From positions 1 to 64,000 of the forward strand of contig JAEDJA010000009.1 in the NCBI GenBank assembly GCA_016296575.1: a DNA stretch of 64,000 bases, written 5' to 3'. The translations under genes and the position numbers were made by a program. Shown here one piece after another: positions 8,471 through 15,876 of the stretch. This DNA is from Treponema sp. (GTDB lineage Bacteria; Spirochaetota; Spirochaetia; Treponematales; Treponemataceae). Under the pieces are notes generated by a model. That model made no database searches. It was not told the origin of the DNA and worked only from the letters and a program-made list of their open reading frames with translations. Position 1 is the first letter of the stretch; each line of letters starts with the position of its first letter.

Positions 8471-9703
8471 TTACATTTTATCCAGAGGACTTATTACACC
8501 ACCGGCTCCGCGATTCAGGACATGGGTATAAATCATTGTGGTACTCACATCGCTGTGGCCAAGAAGTTCCTGGATTGTCCTTATATCGTATCCGTTTTCC
8601 AGCAAGTGAGTTGCAAAAGAATGACGAAAGGTGTGGCAACTTGCGTTTTTATTGATGCCAGCTTCCAAAATGGCCTGTTTTACGGCACGCTGCATAAGTG
8701 ATTCATCTAAATGCCATCTGCCTTCCTCGCCAGTCTGGATATTTTTCCATCTATTTTTTTGTGGAAAAAGCCATTGCCATTTAAATTCCTTGCTTCCGCC
8801 CTGATACTTATCAGAAAGAGCCTGGGGAAGTTTTACGGAGCCAAAACCAGCCTTTAAATCTTCTTCGTGAATTTTTCGTAAATTTTCTATATGAGATTTT
8901 AATTCGCAAATGAGTGTTCGGGGAATCATTACATGGCGGTCTTTGTCGCCTTTTCCGTGACGAACAATTATTTCATTTCTGTCAAAGTCTAAATCTAAGA
9001 TTCTAAGGGACAAAGCCTCGTTTAGTCTCAGTCCGGTTCCATAAAGAAGTTTGGCGATAAGTTTTTTTGTTCCTGTCAGATTTCCAATGATTTTAGAAAC
9101 TTCCTGCCGGCTAAAGACAACAGGAATTCTTGTTTTTTTCTTTGCATGGACAACATTCGCTAATTTTTCCATAGGCTCATTTTTTACAAATCTATAATAG
9201 AAAAGAAGTGCTGCGAGAGCCTGATTCTGCGTTGATGCACTGACATTTTTTTTTAGTGCCAGAAACTTTAAATATTCATTTATTTCTTTCTGTGCAGACT
9301 GATTATTACACTTGCTTTCCGATACACTATTTTGAGTAAGAAAAAGTTGAACCCATTTTTTATAGCGGTCTATTGTACATTTTGAATAATGACGAACCTT
9401 CAACGCTTCTTCAAGTTTTTTTGTTTCATTTTGAACATAATCATTAAATAATTCGTCGTTTGTTTTTTTCGGATAATTCTGATTTTCATTAACATTCTCA
9501 TAAGTGAAAAGCCCCGTTAAGTAGAGATTCTGTAAGAGCGAATCCATACATTCCTGACTATCCGGTATAATCCAAATTCTTTGTGAGGGGTCGTACCTGC
9601 GGTTGGGAAGGCTTCGTACAGAATTTAATACAGGTTCTGTAAAACCAGACAGAAATGATAGAGAAATCTCAGATTTGCCATATGGCTGTATTAATATTTG
9701 CAT
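8471..9703 (-). CDS. intI: Integron integrase IntI (tyrosine recombinase, 410 aa)
   Basis: The enzyme captures and excises gene cassettes by recombining attC with attI. The catalytic set of tyrosine recombinases is complete: Arg in GTGLRLNEAL (about 226), HTFRH (357-360), LLGHSD (His 383) and Tyr in TTMIYTH (392). The extra segment that sets IntI apart from XerC/D is present before patch III (LPQALSDKY, then FKWQWLFP, about 292-313), as is the C-terminal SPLDK. The first 70 residues form an additional N-terminal domain containing YDPSQRIWIIP. The ATG at 9703 has no Shine-Dalgarno; a longer frame to 9796 has no better start. The gene points towards its cassettes, the reverse of class 1 integrons. 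Confidence 0.93.
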   Translation of the reverse strand: MQILIQPYGKSEISLSFLSGFTEPVLNSVRSLPNRRYDPSQRIWIIPDSQECMDSLLQNLYLTGLFTYENVNENQNYPKKTNDELFNDYVQNETKKLEEALKVRHYSKCTIDRYKKWVQLFLTQNSVSESKCNNQSAQKEINEYLKFLALKKNVSASTQNQALAALLFYYRFVKNEPMEKLANVVHAKKKTRIPVVFSRQEVSKIIGNLTGTKKLIAKLLYGTGLRLNEALSLRILDLDFDRNEIIVRHGKGDKDRHVMIPRTLICELKSHIENLRKIHEEDLKAGFGSVKLPQALSDKYQGGSKEFKWQWLFPQKNRWKNIQTGEEGRWHLDESLMQRAVKQAILEAGINKNASCHTFRHSFATHLLENGYDIRTIQELLGHSDVSTTMIYTHVLNRGAGGVISPLDKM

Positions 9704-9773
9704 ATATCTAAAAATAATGAAAAAACTTGGTTTTAACAAATTAAAAAAACACAGCAGAAAGATTGTTCCGGCC

Positions 9774-9894
9774 GTTCCCCCAAGTGTCTTCGCCACTTGG
9801 GGTCGCAGTATTCCGGGCTCGGTAACCCTCGGTGCGTCGCAACAAGTTGCTCATGCACCTGCCTTCGGCAGCCCTACATGTTGCTAACGGGGGA
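9774..9894. repeat. G+C-rich multi-hairpin element upstream of intI
   Basis: The element is bounded by TTCCCCC and GGGGGAA. Inside are CCCCAAGTG/CACTTGGGG, CTGCC-TTC-GGCAG, a two-part stem GGTGC / GCAAC-TT-GTTGC / GCACC (minus strand), and GGGTTACC-type arms. It is far richer in G+C than its flanks and contains no convincing gene. Its role is unknown; it lies in the intI 5' region. Confidence 0.5.
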
Positions 9895-10018
9895 AAAATT
9901 TAATTAATCGAGTCAGCAATATTCAGTAAACCAGCATCTTCATTAATTTTATATTCCAAATCTTTTTTTACAATATTCTTTGTTGCTTTAATCTTACTGT
10001 CTGCGCATACGCTGTCAC

Positions 10019-10041
10019 AAACAGCCATTCAGGCTGTTTTT
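10019..10041 (+). terminator. Hairpin with T-tract before the fab promoter
   Basis: AAACAGCC and GGCTGTTT form a perfect 8-bp stem followed by a short T-run on the plus strand. It would insulate the fab operon from leftward sequence. The stretch 9895-10018 holds no gene I can support. Confidence 0.45.
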
Positions 10042-10045
10042 ATCA

Positions 10046-10073
10046 TTGACAAAATTGCTAATTCTGTTAAAAT
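10046..10073 (+). promoter_or_regulatory. Sigma-70 promoter of the fab genes
   Basis: A perfect -35 TTGACA (10046-10051) and a -10 TAAAAT (10068-10073) are separated by 16 bp. Transcription would start near 10080, giving a leader of about 60 nt before fabD. Confidence 0.65.
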
Positions 10074-10081
10074 AAAAGTAT

Positions 10082-10110
10082 AAATGACAAAATTTTAAAA
10101 TCTGTCATTT
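10082..10110. promoter_or_regulatory. Palindrome at the start of the fab transcript (possible operator)
   Basis: AAATGACA and TGTCATTT are perfect 8-bp inverted arms separated by 13 A/T-rich bases. It begins about 2 nt after the predicted transcription start, where a repressor would block initiation. It does not match a FapR, FabT or FabR site I know. Confidence 0.4.
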
Positions 10111-10143
10111 TGAAAATTGAATTAAGAATATAGCGAGGTTGTG

Positions 10144-11100
10144 ATGAAATACGCATTCTTGTTTCCGGGTCAGGGAGCTCAGGTACCCGGCATGATTAAA
10201 GATGTTTGTGAAGCTTTTCCAGAAAGCCGAAAAGTAATTGATGATATTTCTGCTATTACTGGTGTAGATATGCCAAAACTTTTGTGGGAAACAGAACAGG
10301 CAGAACTTAGCCGTAGTGACAACAGTCAGCTGGCAATTACTGCAGCCTCTATTGCTGTAATGAAAGCTTTGGAAACAAAAGGTATTGTACCTTCTGCAGC
10401 TATGGGCTTTAGCCTTGGTGAATTCCCTGCTCTTTATGCCAGCGGAGTTCTTTCTTTTGAAGATGTAATTAAAGTTGTTCAGGTTCGTGGAAAAATCATG
10501 CAGGAAGTTTGTGAAAAAATCGCAGCTGAAAATGCAGGTCACGCTCCAGGAATGACAGCTGTTCTTGGTCTTCCACCAGAAAAAGTAATTGAAATCACAA
10601 GCGGAATCAAAGATGCCTATGCTGCAAATATGAATTCTAGTGTTCAGACTGTAGTAAGCGGTACTTTCGATGCTCTTGAAAAAGTAGAAGCTGCTGCAAA
10701 AGAAGCAGGTGCCCGCCGCGCCCTCCGTCTTGCAGTTGCAGGTCCATTCCACAGTCCTCTTATGCAGGAAGCTGCCGACAATTTTGAAAAAGCAATTGCC
10801 GATGTTAAATTCAACGATCCAAAAATCACACTTTTTTCAAATGTTACAGGAAAACAGGCTGTAAGCGGAGAAGAAATCAAAAAGAATGCTGTTCTTCACC
10901 TTACAAACCCAGTTCGCTGGACAGACGAAGAAGATGTTCTTGCAAATCTTATTAAAGAAAGTGGCGAAGAATGGTCTCTTCTGGAACCAGGTGTAGGATC
11001 AGTTCTTGCTGGTCTTTGGGCAAAAACACCATACGCCGAAGAAAGAAAATGTGCTTCTATTAATAGTGCTGATACAGTTACACAGGTAACTTCTTTGTAA
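10144..11100 (+). CDS. fabD: Malonyl-CoA:ACP transacylase FabD (318 aa)
   Basis: The cytoplasmic enzyme transfers malonyl from CoA to acyl carrier protein, supplying the elongation unit for type II fatty acid synthesis. The N-terminal FPGQGAQ motif, the nucleophile elbow GFSLGE (Ser 90) and the catalytic His in AGPFHSP (203) are present. The usual GHSxGE reads GFSxGE here, an unusual change next to the nucleophile. The ATG at 10144 is preferred over the GTG 3 nt upstream because GAGG is 5-6 nt before it. It is the first gene of the fab cluster and is followed 18 nt later by fabG. No acpP or fabH gene is in the window. Confidence 0.93.
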   Translation: MKYAFLFPGQGAQVPGMIKDVCEAFPESRKVIDDISAITGVDMPKLLWETEQAELSRSDNSQLAITAASIAVMKALETKGIVPSAAMGFSLGEFPALYASGVLSFEDVIKVVQVRGKIMQEVCEKIAAENAGHAPGMTAVLGLPPEKVIEITSGIKDAYAANMNSSVQTVVSGTFDALEKVEAAAKEAGARRALRLAVAGPFHSPLMQEAADNFEKAIADVKFNDPKITLFSNVTGKQAVSGEEIKKNAVLHLTNPVRWTDEEDVLANLIKESGEEWSLLEPGVGSVLAGLWAKTPYAEERKCASINSADTVTQVTSL

Positions 11101-11118
11101 TAAAGTGGGAGAAAAAAA

Positions 11119-11868
11119 ATGGCTTTGTTGGAAAATAAAAAAGCATTGGTTACAGGTTCCAGCCGCGGAATTGGACGTGCAATCGTTGAAAAATACTTGA
11201 ATGAAGGTGCTGAAGTTTGGGGCCTTTGTTCAAAACCATCTGCTGCTAAGGCTGAACTTGAAGCTCTGGCTGAATCAAAAGGAACTAAATTCCACGAAAT
11301 CTGTGCTAACGTTGGTGATGCAGCCCAGCTTACTGAAGTTATTACTACCGCTGTAACTGAAGCAGGCTCATTTGATATTCTGGTAAATAACGCTGGTATT
11401 ACCCGTGACGGTCTTTCTTTCCGCATGAAAATGGAAGACTGGCAGGATGTTTTGAATGTAAATCTTACCGGTTCTTTTGTAATCACTCAGATTGTTTCAA
11501 ATGCAATGCTTAGAGCAAAACGAGGTGGTTCAATCATCAACATGAGTTCTATTGTTGGTGTTCACGGACAGGGCGGACAGGTAAACTATGCAGCTTCAAA
11601 AGGTGGATTAATTGCTTACAGTAAATCACTGGCAAAAGAAGTTGGTAGCCGTGGAATCCGCGTAAACTGTATTGCACCAGGTTTTATTGAAACTGATATG
11701 ACTGCAGTGCTTAAAGAAGATCTGGTAAAATCAATGATTGATTCTGTTCCACTTAAACGAGGTGGAAAACCAGAAGACATTGCCAACGCTGCCTTGTTCT
11801 TGGGTAGTGATATGTCAACATACGTTACCGGTCAGGTTTTGGGTGTTGATGGTGGTATGGGCTGCTAA
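11119..11868 (+). CDS. fabG: 3-oxoacyl-ACP reductase FabG (249 aa)
   Basis: FabG reduces 3-ketoacyl-ACP with NADPH in the elongation cycle. It is a typical short-chain dehydrogenase: TGSSRGIG cofactor motif (residues 12-19), NNAG, catalytic Ser in the INMSS segment, and YAASK (Tyr 157, Lys 161), ending in TGQVLGVDGGM. Length is normal. GGGAG lies upstream of the ATG. It is cotranscribed with fabD, then separated from fabF by a 236-bp structured gap. Confidence 0.95.
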   Translation: MALLENKKALVTGSSRGIGRAIVEKYLNEGAEVWGLCSKPSAAKAELEALAESKGTKFHEICANVGDAAQLTEVITTAVTEAGSFDILVNNAGITRDGLSFRMKMEDWQDVLNVNLTGSFVITQIVSNAMLRAKRGGSIINMSSIVGVHGQGGQVNYAASKGGLIAYSKSLAKEVGSRGIRVNCIAPGFIETDMTAVLKEDLVKSMIDSVPLKRGGKPEDIANAALFLGSDMSTYVTGQVLGVDGGMGC

Positions 11869-12104
11869 AAAACGCGAGCTGGCACAGTAATATTTCCACT
11901 TATTGGTAGAAATATTGATTGTCTGGCTCTCACACGGATTTGTTCGCTCCTACGGAGCTCACGGGATTTAGGGAAGAATAGTTATCCATAATAATCCAGC
12001 GAAGTCCGTAGGACGTAGCCAATCCGTGTGACAAATAAAAGAGCTGCTGAATCAAGTTCAGCATGACACATAAATAAAACTGTATTTATTTTTGGAGAAA
12101 TAAA
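11869..12104. repeat. Nested palindromes between fabG and fabF
   Basis: This 236-bp gap has no gene. Perfect 11-bp inverted arms TCACACGGATT (11930-11940) and AATCCGTGTGA (12021-12031) enclose GCTCC-TAC-GGAGC and GTCC-GTA-GGAC hairpins. Before them AATATTTC and GAAATATT form another stem. A CTGAATCAAGTTCAG palindrome precedes fabF. The layout suggests a small non-autonomous repeat inserted inside the fab operon. Confidence 0.55.
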
Positions 12105-13358
12105 ATGGAAAAAAGACGTGTTGTAATTACAGGACTTGGAGCAATCACTCCTCTTGGAAATAGTGTAGATGAATTCTGGGCAGGAATCAAAGCTGCAAAA
12201 AGCGGTATCGGTCCAATCACACAGTTTGATGCATCAATCAACAAAGTACACTATGCTGCTGAGGTAAAAAACTTCAACGCTGGTGACTACATGGATGCTA
12301 AAGACGCCCGCAAAATGGCTCGTTTTACACAGTTTGGTGTAGCAGCTGCAAAACAGTGTCTTGATGATGCAGGCCTTATGGGAAATGCAGAAGTACTTGA
12401 TGAAACTGGTATTATCCTTGGTGTTGGAATTGGTGGTCTTGAAGTAACAGAAGCTTCTATTCTTGGTATGCAGAAAATGGGATTCACAAAAACAAACCCA
12501 ATGGCTATTCCAGAACTGATTCCAAATGAAGTAGGTGGAAATATCGCAATCTACTTTGGTCTTCACGGTCCAGTTCAGTCAATTGCTACAGCCTGTTCTT
12601 CTGGTACAGATGCTCTTGGTGTTGCATTTGATATGGTACGTTCTGGTCGTCTTGATACCTGTTTGACTGGTGGTGCTGAAGCTACAATCTGTCAGTTCGG
12701 TGTCGTTTCTTTTGAAGTACTTCACGCTCTTTCTACAGGTTTTGATGAAGATCCAACAAAAGCAAGCCGTCCATTCGACAAAAACCGCAATGGTTTCGTA
12801 ATGGGTGAAGGTTCTGGTATGTTGATGTTCGAAGAATATGAACACGCAAAAGCTCGTGGTGCCAAGATTTATGCTGAAGTTGCCGGATACGGTGCTTCTT
12901 GTGACGGTTACCACCTTACAGCTCCAAACCCAGACGGAATTACAGGATCAAAATGTATGACACGTGCTCTGAAAGATGCAGGAATGGATCCTTCAGAAAT
13001 TACATACTACAATGCACACGGAACTTCTACACACAAAAACGATTCTGCTGAAACACAGATGATTAAGATTGCATTCGGTGAAGAAAACGCCCGCAACCTG
13101 AAAATCTCTTCTACAAAATCTATGCACGGTCACTGTCTTGGTGCTACAGGTGCTATTGAAGCTATGGTTTGTGTAAAAGCAATTCAGGACAGCTTTATTC
13201 CATGTACAAGAAACCTTGATGAAGTTGATGTTGAAGGCGGATGTGATTTGAACTACGTTCCAAATGTTGGTTTGAATCAGCCAGTTGAAGCTGCAATGTC
13301 TGCAACATTCGGTTTTGGTGGACATAATGGTGCTATCATTCTTAAAAAAGTAAAATAG
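12105..13358 (+). CDS. fabF: 3-oxoacyl-ACP synthase II FabF (417 aa)
   Basis: FabF condenses acyl-ACP with malonyl-ACP, extending the fatty acid by two carbons. The Cys-His-His triad is present: TACSSG (Cys 164), NAHGTST (His near 304) and MHGHCLGATG (His near 341), and the C-terminal GFGGHNG is intact. The length is typical. GGAG lies 8 nt before the ATG. With fabD, fabG and fabZ it forms the elongation core; fabI, fabH and acpP must lie elsewhere. Confidence 0.95.
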   Translation: MEKRRVVITGLGAITPLGNSVDEFWAGIKAAKSGIGPITQFDASINKVHYAAEVKNFNAGDYMDAKDARKMARFTQFGVAAAKQCLDDAGLMGNAEVLDETGIILGVGIGGLEVTEASILGMQKMGFTKTNPMAIPELIPNEVGGNIAIYFGLHGPVQSIATACSSGTDALGVAFDMVRSGRLDTCLTGGAEATICQFGVVSFEVLHALSTGFDEDPTKASRPFDKNRNGFVMGEGSGMLMFEEYEHAKARGAKIYAEVAGYGASCDGYHLTAPNPDGITGSKCMTRALKDAGMDPSEITYYNAHGTSTHKNDSAETQMIKIAFGEENARNLKISSTKSMHGHCLGATGAIEAMVCVKAIQDSFIPCTRNLDEVDVEGGCDLNYVPNVGLNQPVEAAMSATFGFGGHNGAIILKKVK

Positions 13359-13440
13359 GGGGAAAGCCTTCCCCTACGCGCAAGCCTAAGGTCTTGCGCT
13401 ACCCCTTCTGCGGGGACACCCCGCAACGCCCCGACGGAAG
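13359..13440. repeat. Four consecutive G+C-rich hairpins between fabF and fabZ
   Basis: In order these are GGGGAA-AGCC-TTCCCC, GCGCAAG...CTTGCGC, TGCGGGG-ACA-CCCCGCA and CCCC...GGGG. They fill almost the entire gap and precede the fabZ ribosome-binding site. They resemble the G+C-rich element at 9774-9894 in style. They could act as a processing or translational element, or as a small repeat. Confidence 0.5.
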
Positions 13441-13470
13441 TTGGGGTACATTTTTTTACAGGAGAAAACC

Positions 13471-13902
13471 ATGTCATTAACAACAGATATTAAATCACTT
13501 CTTCCACACCGCGAACCATTTTTGTTTGTAGATGAAATTATTTCTGCTGACGAAAAAGGCTGTGTTTGTGAGCACACTTTTACAGAAAACGAATTCTTTT
13601 TCAAAGGTCATTTTCCTGAATACCCTGTAGTACCAGGAGTAATTCTTTGTGAAACAATGGCTCAGGCTGGTGGAGCAGCACTCCGTTACTTGAACATTGT
13701 TCCTGCCGACGGACTTTTCTTTTTTGCTACATTGGACAAAGTAAAGTTCCGCAATCAGGTTCGTCCTGGTGACAAATGCCGCATGGAAATTGAATTCTTG
13801 CGCAACAGTCCAAAAATGATTAAACAGGCTGGAAAAATCTACGTAGGCGAAACCCTCTGCGCCGAAGCTGAATGGATGTGCCTGGTTGGATCAGCGAACT
13901 AA
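13471..13902 (+). CDS. fabZ: 3-hydroxyacyl-ACP dehydratase FabZ (143 aa)
   Basis: FabZ removes water from 3-hydroxyacyl-ACP to give the trans-2-enoyl-ACP. It is a hotdog-fold protein with the signature LLPHREPFLFVD near the N-terminus and the active site GHFPEYPVVPG (His 47) with Glu in CETMAQ. The ATG at 13471 is preceded by AGGAGA; an open frame back to 13441 lacks a ribosome-binding site. Its stop codon overlaps the left arm of the next inverted repeat. Confidence 0.93.
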   Translation: MSLTTDIKSLLPHREPFLFVDEIISADEKGCVCEHTFTENEFFFKGHFPEYPVVPGVILCETMAQAGGAALRYLNIVPADGLFFFATLDKVKFRNQVRPGDKCRMEIEFLRNSPKMIKQAGKIYVGETLCAEAEWMCLVGSAN

Positions 13903-14023
13903 CGAGGCTGTTCAATAAGTTTGCATTACGGTGGTTGAGTTTATCGAAACCACCACATTTAGTGTAGCAGTCATTTCGACAGGCTCAATGAGCGCTACAC
14001 TCATTACTTTTGGACAGCCTCGT
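13902..14023. repeat. Small inverted-repeat element (MITE-like) after fabZ
   Basis: Terminal arms ACGAGGCTGTTC (13902-13913) and GGACAGCCTCGT (14012-14023) match at 11 of 12 positions. Inside are GGTGGTT/AACCACC (13930-13954) and AGTGTAGC/GCTACACT (13961-14001), each loop holding a TTGAG...TCGAAA-type word. It is about 122 bp and non-coding, consistent with a palindromic repeat or non-autonomous transposon. Confidence 0.55.
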
Positions 14024-14115
14024 AATATTACAGTTTTAATAATCCGTGGAAGTTTACTGCTTCTGCGGATTTTTTTTGCCTTCATTATGCACTTTAAAAT
14101 AATCATAATTCAATT

Positions 14116-14121
14116 TATAAT
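14116..14121 (+). promoter_or_regulatory. -10 box 8 nt before the K+ channel start (leaderless)
   Basis: A consensus TATAAT ends 8 nt before the ATG at 14130 and there is no Shine-Dalgarno. Transcription would start at or next to the A of the start codon. Confidence 0.5.
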
Positions 14122-14129
14122 CAAAACAA

Positions 14130-15338
14130 ATGGAAAAGAAAAAAAATGACCGCCTGAAAATAAAGCGGACTGTTCGCTCCCAGCTGAAGGAATTTTTTTC
14201 GAATCCATCTACTCTGCTGGGAATTATTATTGCACTCATAATGATTATCGTTATGCTTTTTATTTTCAGTGTAGAAAAGGAAGCAAATGACGGACTGAAT
14301 ACACTTTTTGATGCAATATGGTACACCCTTGTTACCATGACAACCGTAGGTTACGGAGATATTTATCCATCTACAGTTCCTGGCCGAATTGCTGCCATTG
14401 TTCTGCTGATTGCCGGTGTTGCCATTTTTGGTGCACTTTCCGGTAATATTGCATCATTCCTTTTTGACAGACAACAGAAAAAAGACAGAGGACTTTTGAA
14501 AATGCAAAAAATGAAAAATCACTTTATTATCTGTGGATACAAAAATAACTTTGAAAAAATCCTTGAAGGAATCCTTTACGCAAATCCAGAAATTCCTGCC
14601 GAAAAGATTGTGCTTCTGAACATGGCACCCCAATTGACTATCGATAAAATCAAATCAGATGACCGTTTTAAGGGTATAAACTTTCTACACGGTGATTTTA
14701 CCGATGAAGATACCCTGAACAAAGCTCAGATTAAATCGGCAGAAAGGGCATTGATTCTGGCAGACTCTTCCGACAATTATTCACTTCTGGAGATTGATTC
14801 CCGCACTGTTCTTGGTGCTATTACCATCAAAAACCTGAATCCAAAAATCTACTGTGTTGCCGAAATCATTGATTCAAAATTTGAAAAACACCTTTCGCTG
14901 ACCCACTGTGATGAAATCATTCTTTCTTCCGATTACGAACAGAACCTTCTGGTACAGGCTTCCAGCGGTAAAGGTATGAGTCATATTTTAAGAGCTCTTA
15001 TCAGTGAAGAAGCAGAAGCAGGAATAAAGCTGCAGCAAATTCCAGAAAAATTTATTGGCCATGAATATGCAGAATTCCGCAATTCTTTAAAAACAACAGA
15101 CATTCTTATTGGACTTCTTGAAAATACAGGTAATTTTTATCAGCGTCGGCGTGAAGCTTTGAACGAAGCACAGAAAAATCCTAATATGGAAAAAATCGTT
15201 GCCAATTTGAAAAAAGTAAAGACACTTAGAAGCAATCTGCCTAATTTTGCTCCGGCAGACAATTACATCATTCCAGATAATTCAAAGGCAATCTTCATCC
15301 AGAGAAGTACCGAGGAAACTGAAGCAGGAGATAACTAA
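14130..15338 (+). CDS. Two-TM potassium channel with RCK (TrkA-N) domain (402 aa)
   Basis: The protein has two membrane helices (about residues 28-48 and 85-110) flanking a pore loop with the K+ selectivity filter TTVGYGD. A cytoplasmic RCK/TrkA-N Rossmann domain follows (FIICGYKNN, LADSSDNYS). It should conduct K+ under ligand control. It overlaps the next gene by TAATG. That gene encodes a cyclic-nucleotide-binding domain, so a split cyclic-nucleotide-gated channel is an attractive inference. Confidence 0.88.
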   Translation: MEKKKNDRLKIKRTVRSQLKEFFSNPSTLLGIIIALIMIIVMLFIFSVEKEANDGLNTLFDAIWYTLVTMTTVGYGDIYPSTVPGRIAAIVLLIAGVAIFGALSGNIASFLFDRQQKKDRGLLKMQKMKNHFIICGYKNNFEKILEGILYANPEIPAEKIVLLNMAPQLTIDKIKSDDRFKGINFLHGDFTDEDTLNKAQIKSAERALILADSSDNYSLLEIDSRTVLGAITIKNLNPKIYCVAEIIDSKFEKHLSLTHCDEIILSSDYEQNLLVQASSGKGMSHILRALISEEAEAGIKLQQIPEKFIGHEYAEFRNSLKTTDILIGLLENTGNFYQRRREALNEAQKNPNMEKIVANLKKVKTLRSNLPNFAPADNYIIPDNSKAIFIQRSTEETEAGDN

Positions 15339-15859
15339 TGGAATACACACCGGAACTTATTGAAAAAATCTCGAAACTGGAAATTTTTTCGGATTTTGAC
15401 ATAAATGATGAATCACAGAAAGCTATTATCCAGAAAGTTGCAGTACTTCTTGAACCTCAGACTTATTCGGCTGGTGATGCAATTATCCGCGAAGGTGATA
15501 TTGGTGATTCTCTTTACATACTCTTTGAAGGAACAGTTCAGGTAAAAAGAAACACTCCTGGCAATGAACAGTTTGCGGTAGTAAATCTGAATGCGGAACA
15601 GAATGTTTTCTTTGGTGAAGTTGCCCTTGTAGATAAGGATACACGTTCAGCTTCAGTTTTTGCTCTTACAAACTGCAAGGCTTTGAAACTGGATGGTGAA
15701 GCTTTTAAAAATATATGTGATGAGGAACCGCTTTTGGGATACCATGTAATGTACCGTATTTCCAGACGAATTGCCGCATCTCTTAGAAGATCCAATAAAG
15801 ATATGCTTACACTTTATACTGCCCTCCTTGATGAAGTGGAAGGCAGCTCAGATTTGTAA
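15338..15859 (+). CDS. Cyclic-nucleotide-binding domain protein (173 aa)
   Basis: Almost the whole protein is one cNMP-binding domain: GDAIIREGDIGDSLYILFEGTVQV followed by the phosphate-binding cassette FFGEVALVDKDTRSAS, which has the Glu and Arg that contact cyclic nucleotide. There is no DNA-binding helix-turn-helix, so it is not a Crp regulator. Its ATG overlaps the stop of the K+ channel gene, so the two are translationally coupled. A class III nucleotide cyclase at 49739 could supply the ligand. Confidence 0.85.
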   Translation: MEYTPELIEKISKLEIFSDFDINDESQKAIIQKVAVLLEPQTYSAGDAIIREGDIGDSLYILFEGTVQVKRNTPGNEQFAVVNLNAEQNVFFGEVALVDKDTRSASVFALTNCKALKLDGEAFKNICDEEPLLGYHVMYRISRRIAASLRRSNKDMLTLYTALLDEVEGSSDL

Positions 15860-15876
15860 GACCAGCTTTACGTCCG

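Noticed and set aside
9900..10028. A 42-residue minus-strand frame (MAVCDSVCADSK... to ...ADSIN)
   Set aside because: It has no ribosome-binding site, and its ATG lies in the loop of a plus-strand terminator hairpin. It could be the remnant of an older gene but cannot be supported as a gene.
10105..13604. Long antisense frames opposite fabD, fabF and fabZ
   Set aside because: They mirror the codon pattern of strongly supported genes, have odd composition and lack ribosome-binding sites.
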